Below, piece after piece: positions 25,319-33,460 of a DNA stretch of 64,000 bases (its first letter is position 1; the number at the start of each line of letters is the position of its first letter). A program made the position numbers and the translations under genes. Origin of the DNA: Phycisphaerales bacterium. GTDB taxonomy: Bacteria > Planctomycetota > Phycisphaerae > Phycisphaerales > UBA1924. The stretch spans positions 50,291 through 114,290 of the forward strand of contig CAJPFG010000027.1 in the NCBI GenBank assembly GCA_905339235.1. Direction: 5' to 3'. Under the pieces are notes generated by a model. It was given only the letters and a program-made list of their open reading frames with translations, had not been told where the DNA came from and searched no databases.

Positions 25319-26275
25319 ATGGGATTCGGCAAGCACTTGGTTCGTTATGGCGTGATCGCTGGGCTCGTCGGTGGAACCGCGGCCTTGATCGCGGGACCCG
25401 ACAGGCTGGGCGCTCTTTTCTCTCAAACACAGGGTTCCATCAACGCGATGATCGACGAGCACATCGACGATCCCGTCGCCCTCCGCGCTCAGATGCGCAA
25501 ACTGGGCGCCGAGTATCCCGAGCGCATCGCCGCCGTCCAGCGCGACCTCTCCGAACTCCACTCCCAGAGTGCCCAACTCCGCCAGGAGTCCGAGGTCAGC
25601 GACCGCGTCGTCTCCCTCGCCAGCGCCGACCTCGACCAGATCCGCGGCCTCATCGGCCGCGCCGAGACCGCCCGCACCGCCTCCGCCAGCGTTGGCGACG
25701 CGGCGATCGTGCGGGTGGTATTCAATGAAGAGCCGATGGACATCGACGGCGCCTACACCAAGGCCCGCAACATCCAGCAGGTCCAGGATGCCTACGCCCA
25801 GCGCGCCGTTGATATCCAGCGCGACCTGGGGTACCTCGATCAGCAGGAGCAGCGCCTGACCCAACTCCTGGGCCAACTCCAGCAGGAGCACACCGACTTC
25901 CAGGCCCAACTCTGGCAGATGGACCGCCAGGTCGACACCATCGCCCGCAACGAGCGACTCATCTCCATGATGGAGAAGCGACAGCGCACCCTCGACGAGA
26001 ACAGCCGCTACCACGCCAACAGCATGGGCGACCTCTCCTCCCGCTTCGCCGACATCCGCAGCAAGCAGGAAGCGCGCCTCGAAACCCTCTCCACCTCCAC
26101 CAACATCAACACCTACGAGCAGCGGGCCAAGGTCCAGATCGACGCCACCCGCACCTGGAACAACGGCGTCCAGCGCGTCATCGCCCCCAAGCCCAACGTC
26201 ATCGAGATCACCCCCAACGATGTTGAACCCGAGCAGGCCAAGCCGGCATCCAAGCCCATCGCCATGGTGAGGTAA
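25319..26275 (+). CDS. Coiled-coil protein with N-terminal membrane segment
   Basis: A 318-residue protein of unknown function. A short hydrophobic segment at residues 8-25 (VIAGLVGGTAALIAG) is followed by almost continuous helix with heptad-like Gln/Leu/Arg/Glu repeats (about 50-270), and a Pro/Lys/Glu tail. This is the shape of PspA-like or membrane-tethered coiled-coil proteins, but I see no diagnostic motif. ATG at 25319 follows CAGGAG at a good distance. It ends before a strong terminator. Confidence 0.75.
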   Translation: MGFGKHLVRYGVIAGLVGGTAALIAGPDRLGALFSQTQGSINAMIDEHIDDPVALRAQMRKLGAEYPERIAAVQRDLSELHSQSAQLRQESEVSDRVVSLASADLDQIRGLIGRAETARTASASVGDAAIVRVVFNEEPMDIDGAYTKARNIQQVQDAYAQRAVDIQRDLGYLDQQEQRLTQLLGQLQQEHTDFQAQLWQMDRQVDTIARNERLISMMEKRQRTLDENSRYHANSMGDLSSRFADIRSKQEARLETLSTSTNINTYEQRAKVQIDATRTWNNGVQRVIAPKPNVIEITPNDVEPEQAKPASKPIAMVR

Positions 26276-26393
26276 CCCACACCCGTGGCATCGGCAAGCC
26301 GCCTTGGGCTTGCCGGTAGAGGACGCCCGATCCCAAGAACAAGGACCACCCGGAGGCTCTCAACACGCCACGGGCCAGTCCGAAACCAACCCG

Positions 26394-26428
26394 CCGCCGC
26401 GGCCTCCAAAGCCGCGGCGGTGTTTTTT
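26394..26428 (+). terminator. Intrinsic terminator after coiled-coil gene
   Basis: A 10-bp inverted repeat (CCGCCGCGGC at 26394-26403 with GCCGCGGCGG at 26411-26420) with a 7-nt loop is followed by TG and six T. It separates the coiled-coil gene from the next sigma factor gene. Confidence 0.88.
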
Positions 26429-26511
26429 CATTCCGCATTCCCCAGCACGCCTCCCCGATGCGCCGACGGCACGCAACACGCTCCCTCCCGAACCGTTCCC
26501 TGTTTCGCGAG

Positions 26512-26517
26512 TACCAT
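26512..26517 (+). promoter_or_regulatory. -10-like box for leaderless start at 26523
   Basis: TACCAT ends 5 nt before the sigma factor ATG. No ribosome site is visible. Confidence 0.35.
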
Positions 26518-26522
26518 CATTC

Positions 26523-27239
26523 ATGGACGGCGCTCAGACCCTTTCCAACTTTGATACCACCAACTGGTCGCTCGTCCTCGCCGCCCCGGACGATCCCGCC
26601 CTCCTCGCCCGTCTCCTCCGCACCTACTGGGGACCCATCTACGCCTTTATGCGCCGCTCCGGCAAGTCCCGCGAGGACGCCGCCGACCTCACTCAGGAGT
26701 TCATCGCTCAGGCCGTCCTCGAACGCGACCTGATCGAAAAAGCCGACCCCCAGCGCGGCCGGTTCCGCACCCTCCTCAAGGCCGCCGTCCGCAACTTCAT
26801 CATCGACCAGCACCGCCGCTCCCTCGCCAAGGGCCGCTCCGCCGACACGCTCCTCCTCTCCGACGCCGCCCTCGACGGCGCCGAGCCCGACGAGAACGAC
26901 GATCCCCATCACGCCTTCGACCGCCAGTGGGGTACCACCGTCCTCTCTCGCGCACTCGCCATCGTCGAAGACGATTGCGCCGCCTGCGGCCAGGCCCGCC
27001 ATTGGGAGGCCTTCCGCTCCGTCGTCATCGAACCCGCCCTCAGCATGGCCAGCCCGCCCCTCCTCGCCGATGTGGCCCGCCAGATGGGCCTGGAAAACCC
27101 CGAGCAGGCCGCCTCCCTCGTCCAGACCGTCCGCCGCAAGTTCCGGCGCGTCCTCGCCCTCGTTGTCGCTCAGACCCTGCAGGACCCCTCCGAAGCCGCC
27201 GACGAAATCGAGAACATCCGTCAGTACCTCGTTCTCTAG
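26523..27239 (+). CDS. RNA polymerase sigma factor (planctomycete ECF type)
   Basis: A 238-residue sigma factor. Region 2 appears as RTYWGPIYAFMRRSGKSREDAADLTQEF and GRFRTLLKAAVRNFIIDQHRR. The C-terminal part (LADVARQMGLENPEQAASLVQTVRRKFRRVL) is a region 4-like DNA-binding helix pair. The loop between regions 2 and 4 is long and acidic (GAEPDENDDPHHAFDRQ) and includes CAACG. The gene lies 75 nt before a TPR-containing Ser/Thr kinase, the pairing typical of kinase-linked ECF groups in Planctomycetes. Confidence 0.88.
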   Translation: MDGAQTLSNFDTTNWSLVLAAPDDPALLARLLRTYWGPIYAFMRRSGKSREDAADLTQEFIAQAVLERDLIEKADPQRGRFRTLLKAAVRNFIIDQHRRSLAKGRSADTLLLSDAALDGAEPDENDDPHHAFDRQWGTTVLSRALAIVEDDCAACGQARHWEAFRSVVIEPALSMASPPLLADVARQMGLENPEQAASLVQTVRRKFRRVLALVVAQTLQDPSEAADEIENIRQYLVL

Positions 27240-27314
27240 GCGCCCTCACGCCGAGGCGCTCCAACTCCTGCGTACCAGCGGAATGACGAACATGCAGGTC
27301 TCCCGAGGTCGCCG

Positions 27315-29681
27315 ATGATCCTGAACTCAAGCCAAGCCGGGAGGGTCGCCGCGGCCCTTCTCGACACGTCCTCCGATGCCGCAAAGCCCGAGCCCGGCCC
27401 GGCTCTCTCCCTCGACGGCCGCCAGTTCGGCAACTATCGCATCTCGCGCCTCGTCGGCCTGGGCGGCATGGGCGCCGTCTACGAAGCCCGCCAGGACCGC
27501 ACCGGCCGGCGCGTCGCCGTCAAGATCGTCCGCGGCGAGTTCATCACCGCCGACGTCGCCCGCCGCTTCGAGCACGAAGCCCGCATCCTCGCCCGCCTCC
27601 AGCACCCCGGCATCGCCCAGATCTTTGAGGCCGGCACCATCGACTCTCCCACCGGCCCCACGCCCTACTTCGCGATGGAGTTTGTCGAGGGCAGGCCCCT
27701 GACCGCCCACGCCGCGGACCTCGACTCCCGCGCCCGCCTTTCCCTCTTCCTCCAGATCTGCGAAGCCGTCGAGCACGCCCACCAGAAGGGCGTCATCCAC
27801 CGTGACCTCAAGCCCGCCAACATCCTCGTCACCCCCGAAGGCCGACCCCGCATCCTCGACTTCGGTGTCGCGAGAGTCACCGACGGCGACGTCCAGGCCA
27901 CCACCCTCCACACCGACATCGGCCAGGTCGTCGGCACACTCGCATACATGAGCCCCGAACAGGCAAGCGGCGATTCGGCAAGCGTCGACACCCGTTCGGA
28001 CGTCTACGCCCTGGGCGTCATCCTCTACGAACTCCTCGCCGGCAAGACGCCCCTCGACATCGCCAAGGGCGGCATCCACGAGGCCGCGCGGGTCATCCGC
28101 GAGGAAGAGCCCACCAGACTCGGCACCCTCGACCACAACCTCCGCGGCGACCTCGAAGTGATCGTCGCCAAAGCCTTGGAAAAAGAGCGCGACCGTCGCT
28201 ACCAGTCCGTCGGAGAGTTGGCCGCGGACGTGCGGAGGCACCTGAACAGCGAACCGATCCTCGCCCGCCCGGCGAGTGTGTGGTATCAGGCGGCCAGACT
28301 TGCCCGACGCAACCCGATGGCCGTTACCGGGGTTGTTTCTACGTTCGTGGTGCTTGTTGCGGGCCTGGCGGTCTCGCTGTGGCTGTTCACGAGCGCGAAC
28401 TCGGCTCGTGAAAGAGAACGCGAGATGCGCGTCAAGGCGGACAACAACGCCGCGGTTCTCGGCGCGACGAACGAGTTTCTCACCGATCTGCTCACCGCGC
28501 CCGATCCCTCCCGGCTTGGTCGAGACGCCCGCGTGATGGACATCCTTGATCGCGCCGCAGACCGCGTCCGCGTCGCGGAATCGACGACCCCGGAGGTCGC
28601 AACCAGCGTGAAGGGACTCCTCGGCGCCTCGTACCTGGCCCTGGCAGATCCTCAGAAGGCGGCGCCGTTGATCGAAGACGCCGAGGCGATCGCTCTTCGG
28701 ACCTGGGGTGAAAACGACCCCCGCCGTATTCAACTTCTGGCGCGCAAGGCCAAACTGCGATGGAGCCAGGGTCTCTTCGAAGAATCCGGCCTGCAATACC
28801 AGGACGCGCTCGCCCGCGCGCGCCAGATCAATGACCGTGAAATCGAGTTTGACTGCCTTCGCTCGATCGGTGGCCTGCAGGCCGAGTTGGAGAAGTTCGC
28901 CGAATCGGAGCGATCGCTTCGTGAGGCGATCGCCCTCGCCGAAGGCCTCTTGAACCCGTTGGATCGCCGGGTCCTCAATGCGCGTGACAGCCTCGGCGTG
29001 GTCTTGCTCCGTCTGCGCAAGACCGAGGAAGCCGAATCGATCATCCGCGCCGTCGCGTCCGATCGCGCTCGCGCCGCGGGGCCGACCGATTACGCGACAC
29101 TCTCCTCGAGGAACTCGCTCGCCGGCGTCTTGGCGTCCCGTGGGCACTTCCAGGAGGCCGCGGCCATCCTGGTCGAAGACCTCCCCAGATGGGAGGCAGC
29201 CTGCGGTCCGGATCACCCCGAAACCTTCAGGACGATGGGCAATATCGCCGGCTTCCTCTTCGAAATGCACGATTTGCCGGGTGCCGAAGCGCAACTCAGG
29301 GTTCTGATCGAACGTTCCACCGCATCCAGAGGCGCGTCCCATGCCGACACACTCCAAAACCGGGCACTGCTGGCCCGAGTCGTCGCCGCCGCAGGCCGAT
29401 TGGATGAGGCTCTTGGCATCTCCGAAGAGATAGTGATCGACGCCGAAAATGCGTCGCCGGAAAGGCCGGGAATCCTCGGGCTGTGCGAGCGCAACTACGG
29501 AGTGTTCCTGAAGCAGGCCGGCAGGCTCGAAGAGGCCGAGACTCATCTCCTGCGGGCCCACGACCTCATCCTGAAATCATTCGGTCCCGAGAGCGAACGA
29601 ACCCGAAGCGTGTCGGGCGCGCTCATTGATCTGTACGAACGGATGAACCAACCCGAGAAGGCGCTCAAGTTCAAGCCATGA
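27315..29681 (+). CDS. Ser/Thr protein kinase with TPR-repeat sensor region
   Basis: A 788-residue kinase. The kinase domain (about 37-300) has GLGGMGAVYEA, RVAVKIVR, HRDLKPANIL and DFGVAR, so all catalytic residues are present. One membrane helix (about 335-357; VSTFVVLVAGLAVSLWLF) leads to a C-terminal region of tetratricopeptide repeats (about 370-788) that probably senses or scaffolds proteins outside the membrane. The paired sigma factor upstream is its likely output. Confidence 0.93.
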   Translation: MILNSSQAGRVAAALLDTSSDAAKPEPGPALSLDGRQFGNYRISRLVGLGGMGAVYEARQDRTGRRVAVKIVRGEFITADVARRFEHEARILARLQHPGIAQIFEAGTIDSPTGPTPYFAMEFVEGRPLTAHAADLDSRARLSLFLQICEAVEHAHQKGVIHRDLKPANILVTPEGRPRILDFGVARVTDGDVQATTLHTDIGQVVGTLAYMSPEQASGDSASVDTRSDVYALGVILYELLAGKTPLDIAKGGIHEAARVIREEEPTRLGTLDHNLRGDLEVIVAKALEKERDRRYQSVGELAADVRRHLNSEPILARPASVWYQAARLARRNPMAVTGVVSTFVVLVAGLAVSLWLFTSANSAREREREMRVKADNNAAVLGATNEFLTDLLTAPDPSRLGRDARVMDILDRAADRVRVAESTTPEVATSVKGLLGASYLALADPQKAAPLIEDAEAIALRTWGENDPRRIQLLARKAKLRWSQGLFEESGLQYQDALARARQINDREIEFDCLRSIGGLQAELEKFAESERSLREAIALAEGLLNPLDRRVLNARDSLGVVLLRLRKTEEAESIIRAVASDRARAAGPTDYATLSSRNSLAGVLASRGHFQEAAAILVEDLPRWEAACGPDHPETFRTMGNIAGFLFEMHDLPGAEAQLRVLIERSTASRGASHADTLQNRALLARVVAAAGRLDEALGISEEIVIDAENASPERPGILGLCERNYGVFLKQAGRLEEAETHLLRAHDLILKSFGPESERTRSVSGALIDLYERMNQPEKALKFKP

Positions 29682-29767
29682 TCCTGAAGCTCAATCAGCC
29701 AGAGAAGGCATTCCGCTACAAACCAGCCCGGCAGCCGGCGCAGGACACAAAGTGACGTGCTCAGGAG

Positions 29768-30418
29768 ATGATCCTGCCGACGCTTTTTCCACATCGCCCT
29801 ATCCAAAGACCGGTGGCGGTCATTGCAATCGCTGCCCTCGCCCTCACGTACCTCTCGGCCTGGCTCCCCATGCTGGCGCAACCCTCGCCGCGCCAGCTTT
29901 CCGATCTAAATGCAAGGGAGCGGTTTGTTCGAATCACGGGTGTCCTTCACAGCGACTCAGCGATGGTGTTCGAGGACCCTCTCCACGCCCGCGGCCTCGG
30001 CTTCGAGCGCTCTACTTCATACAAGCACGAGTCCTACATCCCCACGAACCCCCTCTCGGTCGATGGTCTAGTTCACGCCGACCGGACCATCGACACGACC
30101 GTGTGGAAGACCGGCTGGCCGATGCCTGCCGCCACCGTCACCACCACATCGATCGGCCACGCGTACGCCCGCACGCACAACGGCCTGCGCGTCGCTGCCG
30201 ATCTCCAATCCCTCCCCATTGTCCCTGTCTTCCCAGGATTCCTGATCGATGCTCTTCTCTTCGCCGCAATCCTCACCGCTGTCTGCTACGCCCCCGCGAT
30301 AGTCCGGCGCCTTTTCCATCGCCCCCCGGACCACTGCTCCAGTTGCGGATACGACCGGCGCGGTTTGCAGACCGGGGTTGTGTGCCCCGAGTGCGGCGCA
30401 CACTCACCGAATCGATAA
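29768..30418 (+). CDS. Membrane protein with zinc ribbon
   Basis: A 216-residue protein: one N-terminal helix (about 15-37), a soluble domain of about 120 residues, a second helix (about 158-182), and a C-terminal CSSCGYDRRGL...CPECG zinc ribbon. The same ribbon type ends the protein at 11350-11955, though the rest is unrelated. Function unknown. AGGAG directly abuts the ATG at 29768, which is too close for a normal ribosome site, so the true start may be a few codons downstream. Confidence 0.65.
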   Translation: MILPTLFPHRPIQRPVAVIAIAALALTYLSAWLPMLAQPSPRQLSDLNARERFVRITGVLHSDSAMVFEDPLHARGLGFERSTSYKHESYIPTNPLSVDGLVHADRTIDTTVWKTGWPMPAATVTTTSIGHAYARTHNGLRVAADLQSLPIVPVFPGFLIDALLFAAILTAVCYAPAIVRRLFHRPPDHCSSCGYDRRGLQTGVVCPECGAHSPNR

Positions 30419-30501
30419 TGTGTCACGGCTTGCCTCTCCCCGCATCATGAATGCCCTCTCATAATGCCAGCCGCCCGCCCCGCCGTGCGTATGGACATCC
30501 G

Positions 30502-30936
30502 ATGGCGGACACCCCCTTTCGCCTGTACATCGCCCACGGCGGGGCCGACGCGCACCTGCGCTCGAACCTCGCCAAGGACCTCAACCACATCGACGCCTTC
30601 CGCTGGCGCGATATTACCGTCAGGAAGTCTCACCCACGCGGCCCGGCTGATCCGATCGACGAAAAGGTCGCCGCGGCCCTTCGCGCGTGCGATGTCCTCC
30701 TCGTTCTCGCCACGCTGCCCGGTGATGACACCCGCTGGCTCGACTACGAAACCAACCTCGCGGCGGAGTTTCGTGTTCCTGTCCTGGGCGTTCGCGCCGG
30801 CGGGCACCGCGCTTTTCCGCCCGACATCTTCCCCCGCCTCAATGCCGTCGTGAACTGGGACCCGCCCCGCATCGCCGCGGTGATCCGCGCCACCCGCTGG
30901 CCGGAAGGTCTCCGCGGCGCCATGCCCGCCGCCTGA
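30502..30936 (+). CDS. ThsB-like TIR-fold protein (MTH538/DUF1863 type)
   Basis: A 144-residue single-domain protein. It has the strand-helix order of the TIR-like family that includes Thoeris ThsB: RLYIAHGGADAHLRSNL, then KSHPRGPADPIDEKVAAALRACDVLLVLAT, then TRWLDYETNLAAEF and PVLGVRAGG. The conserved Glu of TIR NADases may correspond to the Glu in DYETNLA. In Thoeris, ThsB makes a cyclic ADP-ribose signal for ThsA, but no ThsA-like gene is nearby. The ATG at 30502 is chosen because upstream in-frame sequence is Pro/Arg-rich. Its role here, defence or housekeeping, is open. Confidence 0.75.
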   Translation: MADTPFRLYIAHGGADAHLRSNLAKDLNHIDAFRWRDITVRKSHPRGPADPIDEKVAAALRACDVLLVLATLPGDDTRWLDYETNLAAEFRVPVLGVRAGGHRAFPPDIFPRLNAVVNWDPPRIAAVIRATRWPEGLRGAMPAA

Positions 30937-31053
30937 AGAACCCCATCACGCTTGCACCGACGCGTGCCGCCAAGCCCGCGCCATGGTCCGCGCGCGCCAT
31001 CCGCAGCCAGCCCAAGCACTTACAGCCTCTTTGCGAGAATCCGAACAAAACCC

Positions 31054-31081
31054 TTGACAAGCCTTTCAGAATCCGTACCAT
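31054..31081 (+). promoter_or_regulatory. Sigma-70-like promoter driving a leaderless gene
   Basis: TTGACA (31054-31059), a 16-bp spacer and TACCAT (31076-31081) form the clearest promoter in the left half. The box ends 6 nt before the GTG at 31088, so transcription should start at the start codon. Confidence 0.65.
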
Positions 31082-31087
31082 ACGTTC

Positions 31088-31849
31088 GTGCCGCGGCCAG
31101 ACTTCACCAACCCCCCTCCCGCCCTCTCCGATCGCGAGCAGGTCCTCCTCCGCCACCTCGCCGGTATCAACTTCGACCTCTCCGCGCTTATGCGCGATCC
31201 CAACTTCACCGCCCAAGACCTCGCCTCCATCTCCGCCAACCCCGCCTTCCACCACCACCTCGCCCTCCTCACCTCTCTCTCCCTCCAGGCGATGACCCTC
31301 CGCGCCGTCCAGGCCCGCATCGTCGCCATCGATCAACTCGAACTCGCCACCCGTCAGATCGCCGAGCCCATCGAAAAGGCACGCGCGGCCAAGACTCTCC
31401 TCCGCGCCACCGCCGCGCCCATTATCCCCACCCGCCGCGATGCCGAGACCGGCCTCCTCCACCCCGCCGGCGGCGCAGGTTCCGATCCCTCCCGCCGACG
31501 CGACGAGCCCGACCGCGACCCGCCCCAACCACCCCCCGCGCGCCGCGCAGCCGCCAATACCCAACCCCACCCAATCGCCACCGCGCCCACCCAATCCGCC
31601 CCATCAGACCCATCGGACCCATCCGACCTATGCAACCCCGACGCCGACCTCGACGACGATGACGCCGACGACCTCGCCGAAGACGCCGACCTCGACCGCG
31701 AAATAGACCGCGAGGCCGCGGCCTTCGAAGCCAAACTCGGCGTCCCCCTCGATCACCCCGACATCCTCACCGCCCTCCGCGACGGCCGCGCCGCAGACAT
31801 CGAGCAAGTCGCCGCCCGCATCCGCGCGGCCCAGCCCCAGCCCCCATAG
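31088..31849 (+). CDS. Hypothetical protein, helical head with acidic low-complexity tail
   Basis: A 253-residue protein. Residues 1-115 form an Ala/Leu-rich helical domain (ALSDREQVLLRHLAGINFDL, DQLELATRQIAEPIEKARAAK). Residues 120-190 are Pro/Arg/Ser/Asp-rich with tandem PSD repeats. The C-terminus has a run of Asp/Glu and then a helical segment (LGVPLDHPDILTALRDGRAAD). Small proteins of this shape occur near phage terminases, but no phage gene is adjacent, so I do not assign a function. The GTG start is supported by the promoter 6 nt upstream. Confidence 0.65.
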   Translation: MPRPDFTNPPPALSDREQVLLRHLAGINFDLSALMRDPNFTAQDLASISANPAFHHHLALLTSLSLQAMTLRAVQARIVAIDQLELATRQIAEPIEKARAAKTLLRATAAPIIPTRRDAETGLLHPAGGAGSDPSRRRDEPDRDPPQPPPARRAAANTQPHPIATAPTQSAPSDPSDPSDLCNPDADLDDDDADDLAEDADLDREIDREAAAFEAKLGVPLDHPDILTALRDGRAADIEQVAARIRAAQPQPP

Positions 31850-31870
31850 CCGCCTCGCGCGGGCTTCCGC

Positions 31871-32773
31871 TCACTCGTGCACCAGGCTCGTCGTCATCGC
31901 AGGCAGCCGAACCTCGCCGGCCTCCGTCGCCAGCACGATGTGGCTCGTCGGCTCGATCTGTACCACCCGGCCGAAATACCGCCGCCCGTCGTGCTCGAAC
32001 ATCCGCAACGCCCCGCGAAGCGTGTTGCGCTTGTACCAGCCGGTCTTCATTTGGGCGTCTTCGGCGTGCAGCACCGAATCCATCGTCCGCAGTAGCGCGG
32101 CCGCGGCCATCGCCACGCCCCACCGGCTTCCCAACTGCGACAGGGAACACGCGCGCTCGCGCAGGTCCTCCGGCCAGTCCTCCGCCCGCTGCAACACGTT
32201 GATCCCGATTCCAACCAGGTGCAGCCCTTCCCGCTTCTCAATCAGCACGCCCGCGATCTTCCGACCCGGCCCCGTCGCCAGCGCCTCGACCACGTCGTTC
32301 GGCCAACGCAGCCCCAGCCACGGCCCCCGCGCCGAAAGCACGACGTCCCCGACGACGGCCAGCAACGGACTCACCGCAAAACTCACCGTCTCCGCGGCCC
32401 ACTCGCCTCCCATCGGCCCGTCCATCATCGGGCCCCCGCCCACCGCGCTCTCACACATCATGCACGCCGCCAGCCCCGCCGCGATCGACAGCCTTCCTCC
32501 ATCCAGGTTCCCCGGCAGCACCACCGTCAACGCCAGCCCCTTCCCCTCCGCATGCGACCACGCCCGCCCCAACCTGCCGCGCCCCGCCGTCTGTCGCGTC
32601 GCCGCAACGATGAGCCCGGGCCGCCCCTCGCACGCGCCCAGCGCCAGGTCCTGCGTCGAGTTGGCTTCCTCCGCCACCAGCACGCGATCAACGCACCGCG
32701 CCCCATCCCGCACCGCGGCCTCCAGCGCACCACGAAGTTCATGCTGTGGGTTCGACACAACCGTGGGTGGCAC
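31871..32773 (-). CDS. birA: Biotin--[acetyl-CoA-carboxylase] ligase
   Basis: A 300-residue enzyme that makes biotinyl-AMP and attaches biotin to carboxylase carrier proteins. Marks are EEANSTQDLA, the biotin/ATP loop QTAGRGRLGRAW, LRWPNDVV and GVLIEKR, plus a small C-terminal SH3-like domain (RYFGRVVQIEPTSHIVLATE). There is no N-terminal DNA-binding domain, so this is the non-regulatory type. The GTG at 32773 is the likely start. Confidence 0.93.
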   Translation of the reverse strand: MPPTVVSNPQHELRGALEAAVRDGARCVDRVLVAEEANSTQDLALGACEGRPGLIVAATRQTAGRGRLGRAWSHAEGKGLALTVVLPGNLDGGRLSIAAGLAACMMCESAVGGGPMMDGPMGGEWAAETVSFAVSPLLAVVGDVVLSARGPWLGLRWPNDVVEALATGPGRKIAGVLIEKREGLHLVGIGINVLQRAEDWPEDLRERACSLSQLGSRWGVAMAAAALLRTMDSVLHAEDAQMKTGWYKRNTLRGALRMFEHDGRRYFGRVVQIEPTSHIVLATEAGEVRLPAMTTSLVHE

Positions 32774-32858
32774 GGGGCGTCCGCGACCCGTGCTCTCCTT
32801 CGTGCTCCTCCCCGAAGGGGGAGGTACCGAGTCTTCGAGGCGGAGGGGTCCGCCTTCC

Positions 32859-33272
32859 CTACAACGCCGCCGCGACCTGCTTCGCCAACTCCGCCCCCGC
32901 CGCGTTCTCCAACTTCCCCGCCTTCCACCCGATCCCCAGCCCCGTCCCGTCCTCGTGCTTCGGAATGATGTGGAAGTGCACGTGCATCACCGCCTGGTGC
33001 GCCGCCGCGCCGTTGTTCTGCAGCACGTTGTACGCGCTTGCGCCCGTGGCCTTCATCACCGCCCGGCACAGCCGCGGCAGCACCCGCCCGATCGCCGCCG
33101 CCGACTCGTCGGAGAGCCGATCCAGCGTCTCCGCCGCCTCCTTCGGAACCACAAGCGCATGCCCGCGGCTCAGCGGAAAGATGTCCAGAAAGGCGAACAC
33201 GTGCGCGTCCTCGTAGATCTTGTGCGAAGGAATCTCGCCCCGGATGATCTTGGTGAAAATGGTGTCGGACAT
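32859..33272 (-). CDS. HIT-family nucleotide hydrolase/transferase
   Basis: A 137-residue protein with the complete fold: TIFTKIIRGEIPSHKIYED at the N-terminus and HVHFHIIP as the His triad near residue 99. The family hydrolyses AMP-linked nucleosides such as adenosine phosphoramidate. The ATG at 33272 is supported by a TACACT box 6 nt upstream. It lies about 85 nt upstream of birA on the same strand. Confidence 0.93.
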   Translation of the reverse strand: MSDTIFTKIIRGEIPSHKIYEDAHVFAFLDIFPLSRGHALVVPKEAAETLDRLSDESAAAIGRVLPRLCRAVMKATGASAYNVLQNNGAAAHQAVMHVHFHIIPKHEDGTGLGIGWKAGKLENAAGAELAKQVAAAL

Positions 33273-33278
33273 GCGATC

Positions 33279-33284
33279 AGTGTA
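33279..33284 (-). promoter_or_regulatory. -10-like box for leaderless start at 33272
   Basis: TACACT on the minus strand ends exactly 6 nt before the HIT ATG. Confidence 0.45.
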
Positions 33285-33448
33285 GATCGCGGCGGGCGAC
33301 CAACCCGACACGCCTCAGTTGAACTCCCCGCACCCTCAATCCGCATCGCCGAGTAGCAGACCCACAGCACCATCCCACGCTCCCCTCCGTGTTCCCCCGT
33401 GGCCCTCAGTGTTGAACTCTCTGTCAGAACGCACCAACGCCCCATCCG

Positions 33449-33454
33449 TAGAAT
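33449..33454 (+). promoter_or_regulatory. -10-like box for leaderless start at 33461
   Basis: TAGAAT ends 6 nt before the mutL GTG, with no ribosome site in between. Confidence 0.4.
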
Positions 33455-33460
33455 CGCCCA

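Noticed and set aside
27327..29561. Long minus-strand open frame opposite the TPR kinase
   Set aside because: The Gly/Asp/Glu-rich translation mirrors kinase codons and no domain is visible.
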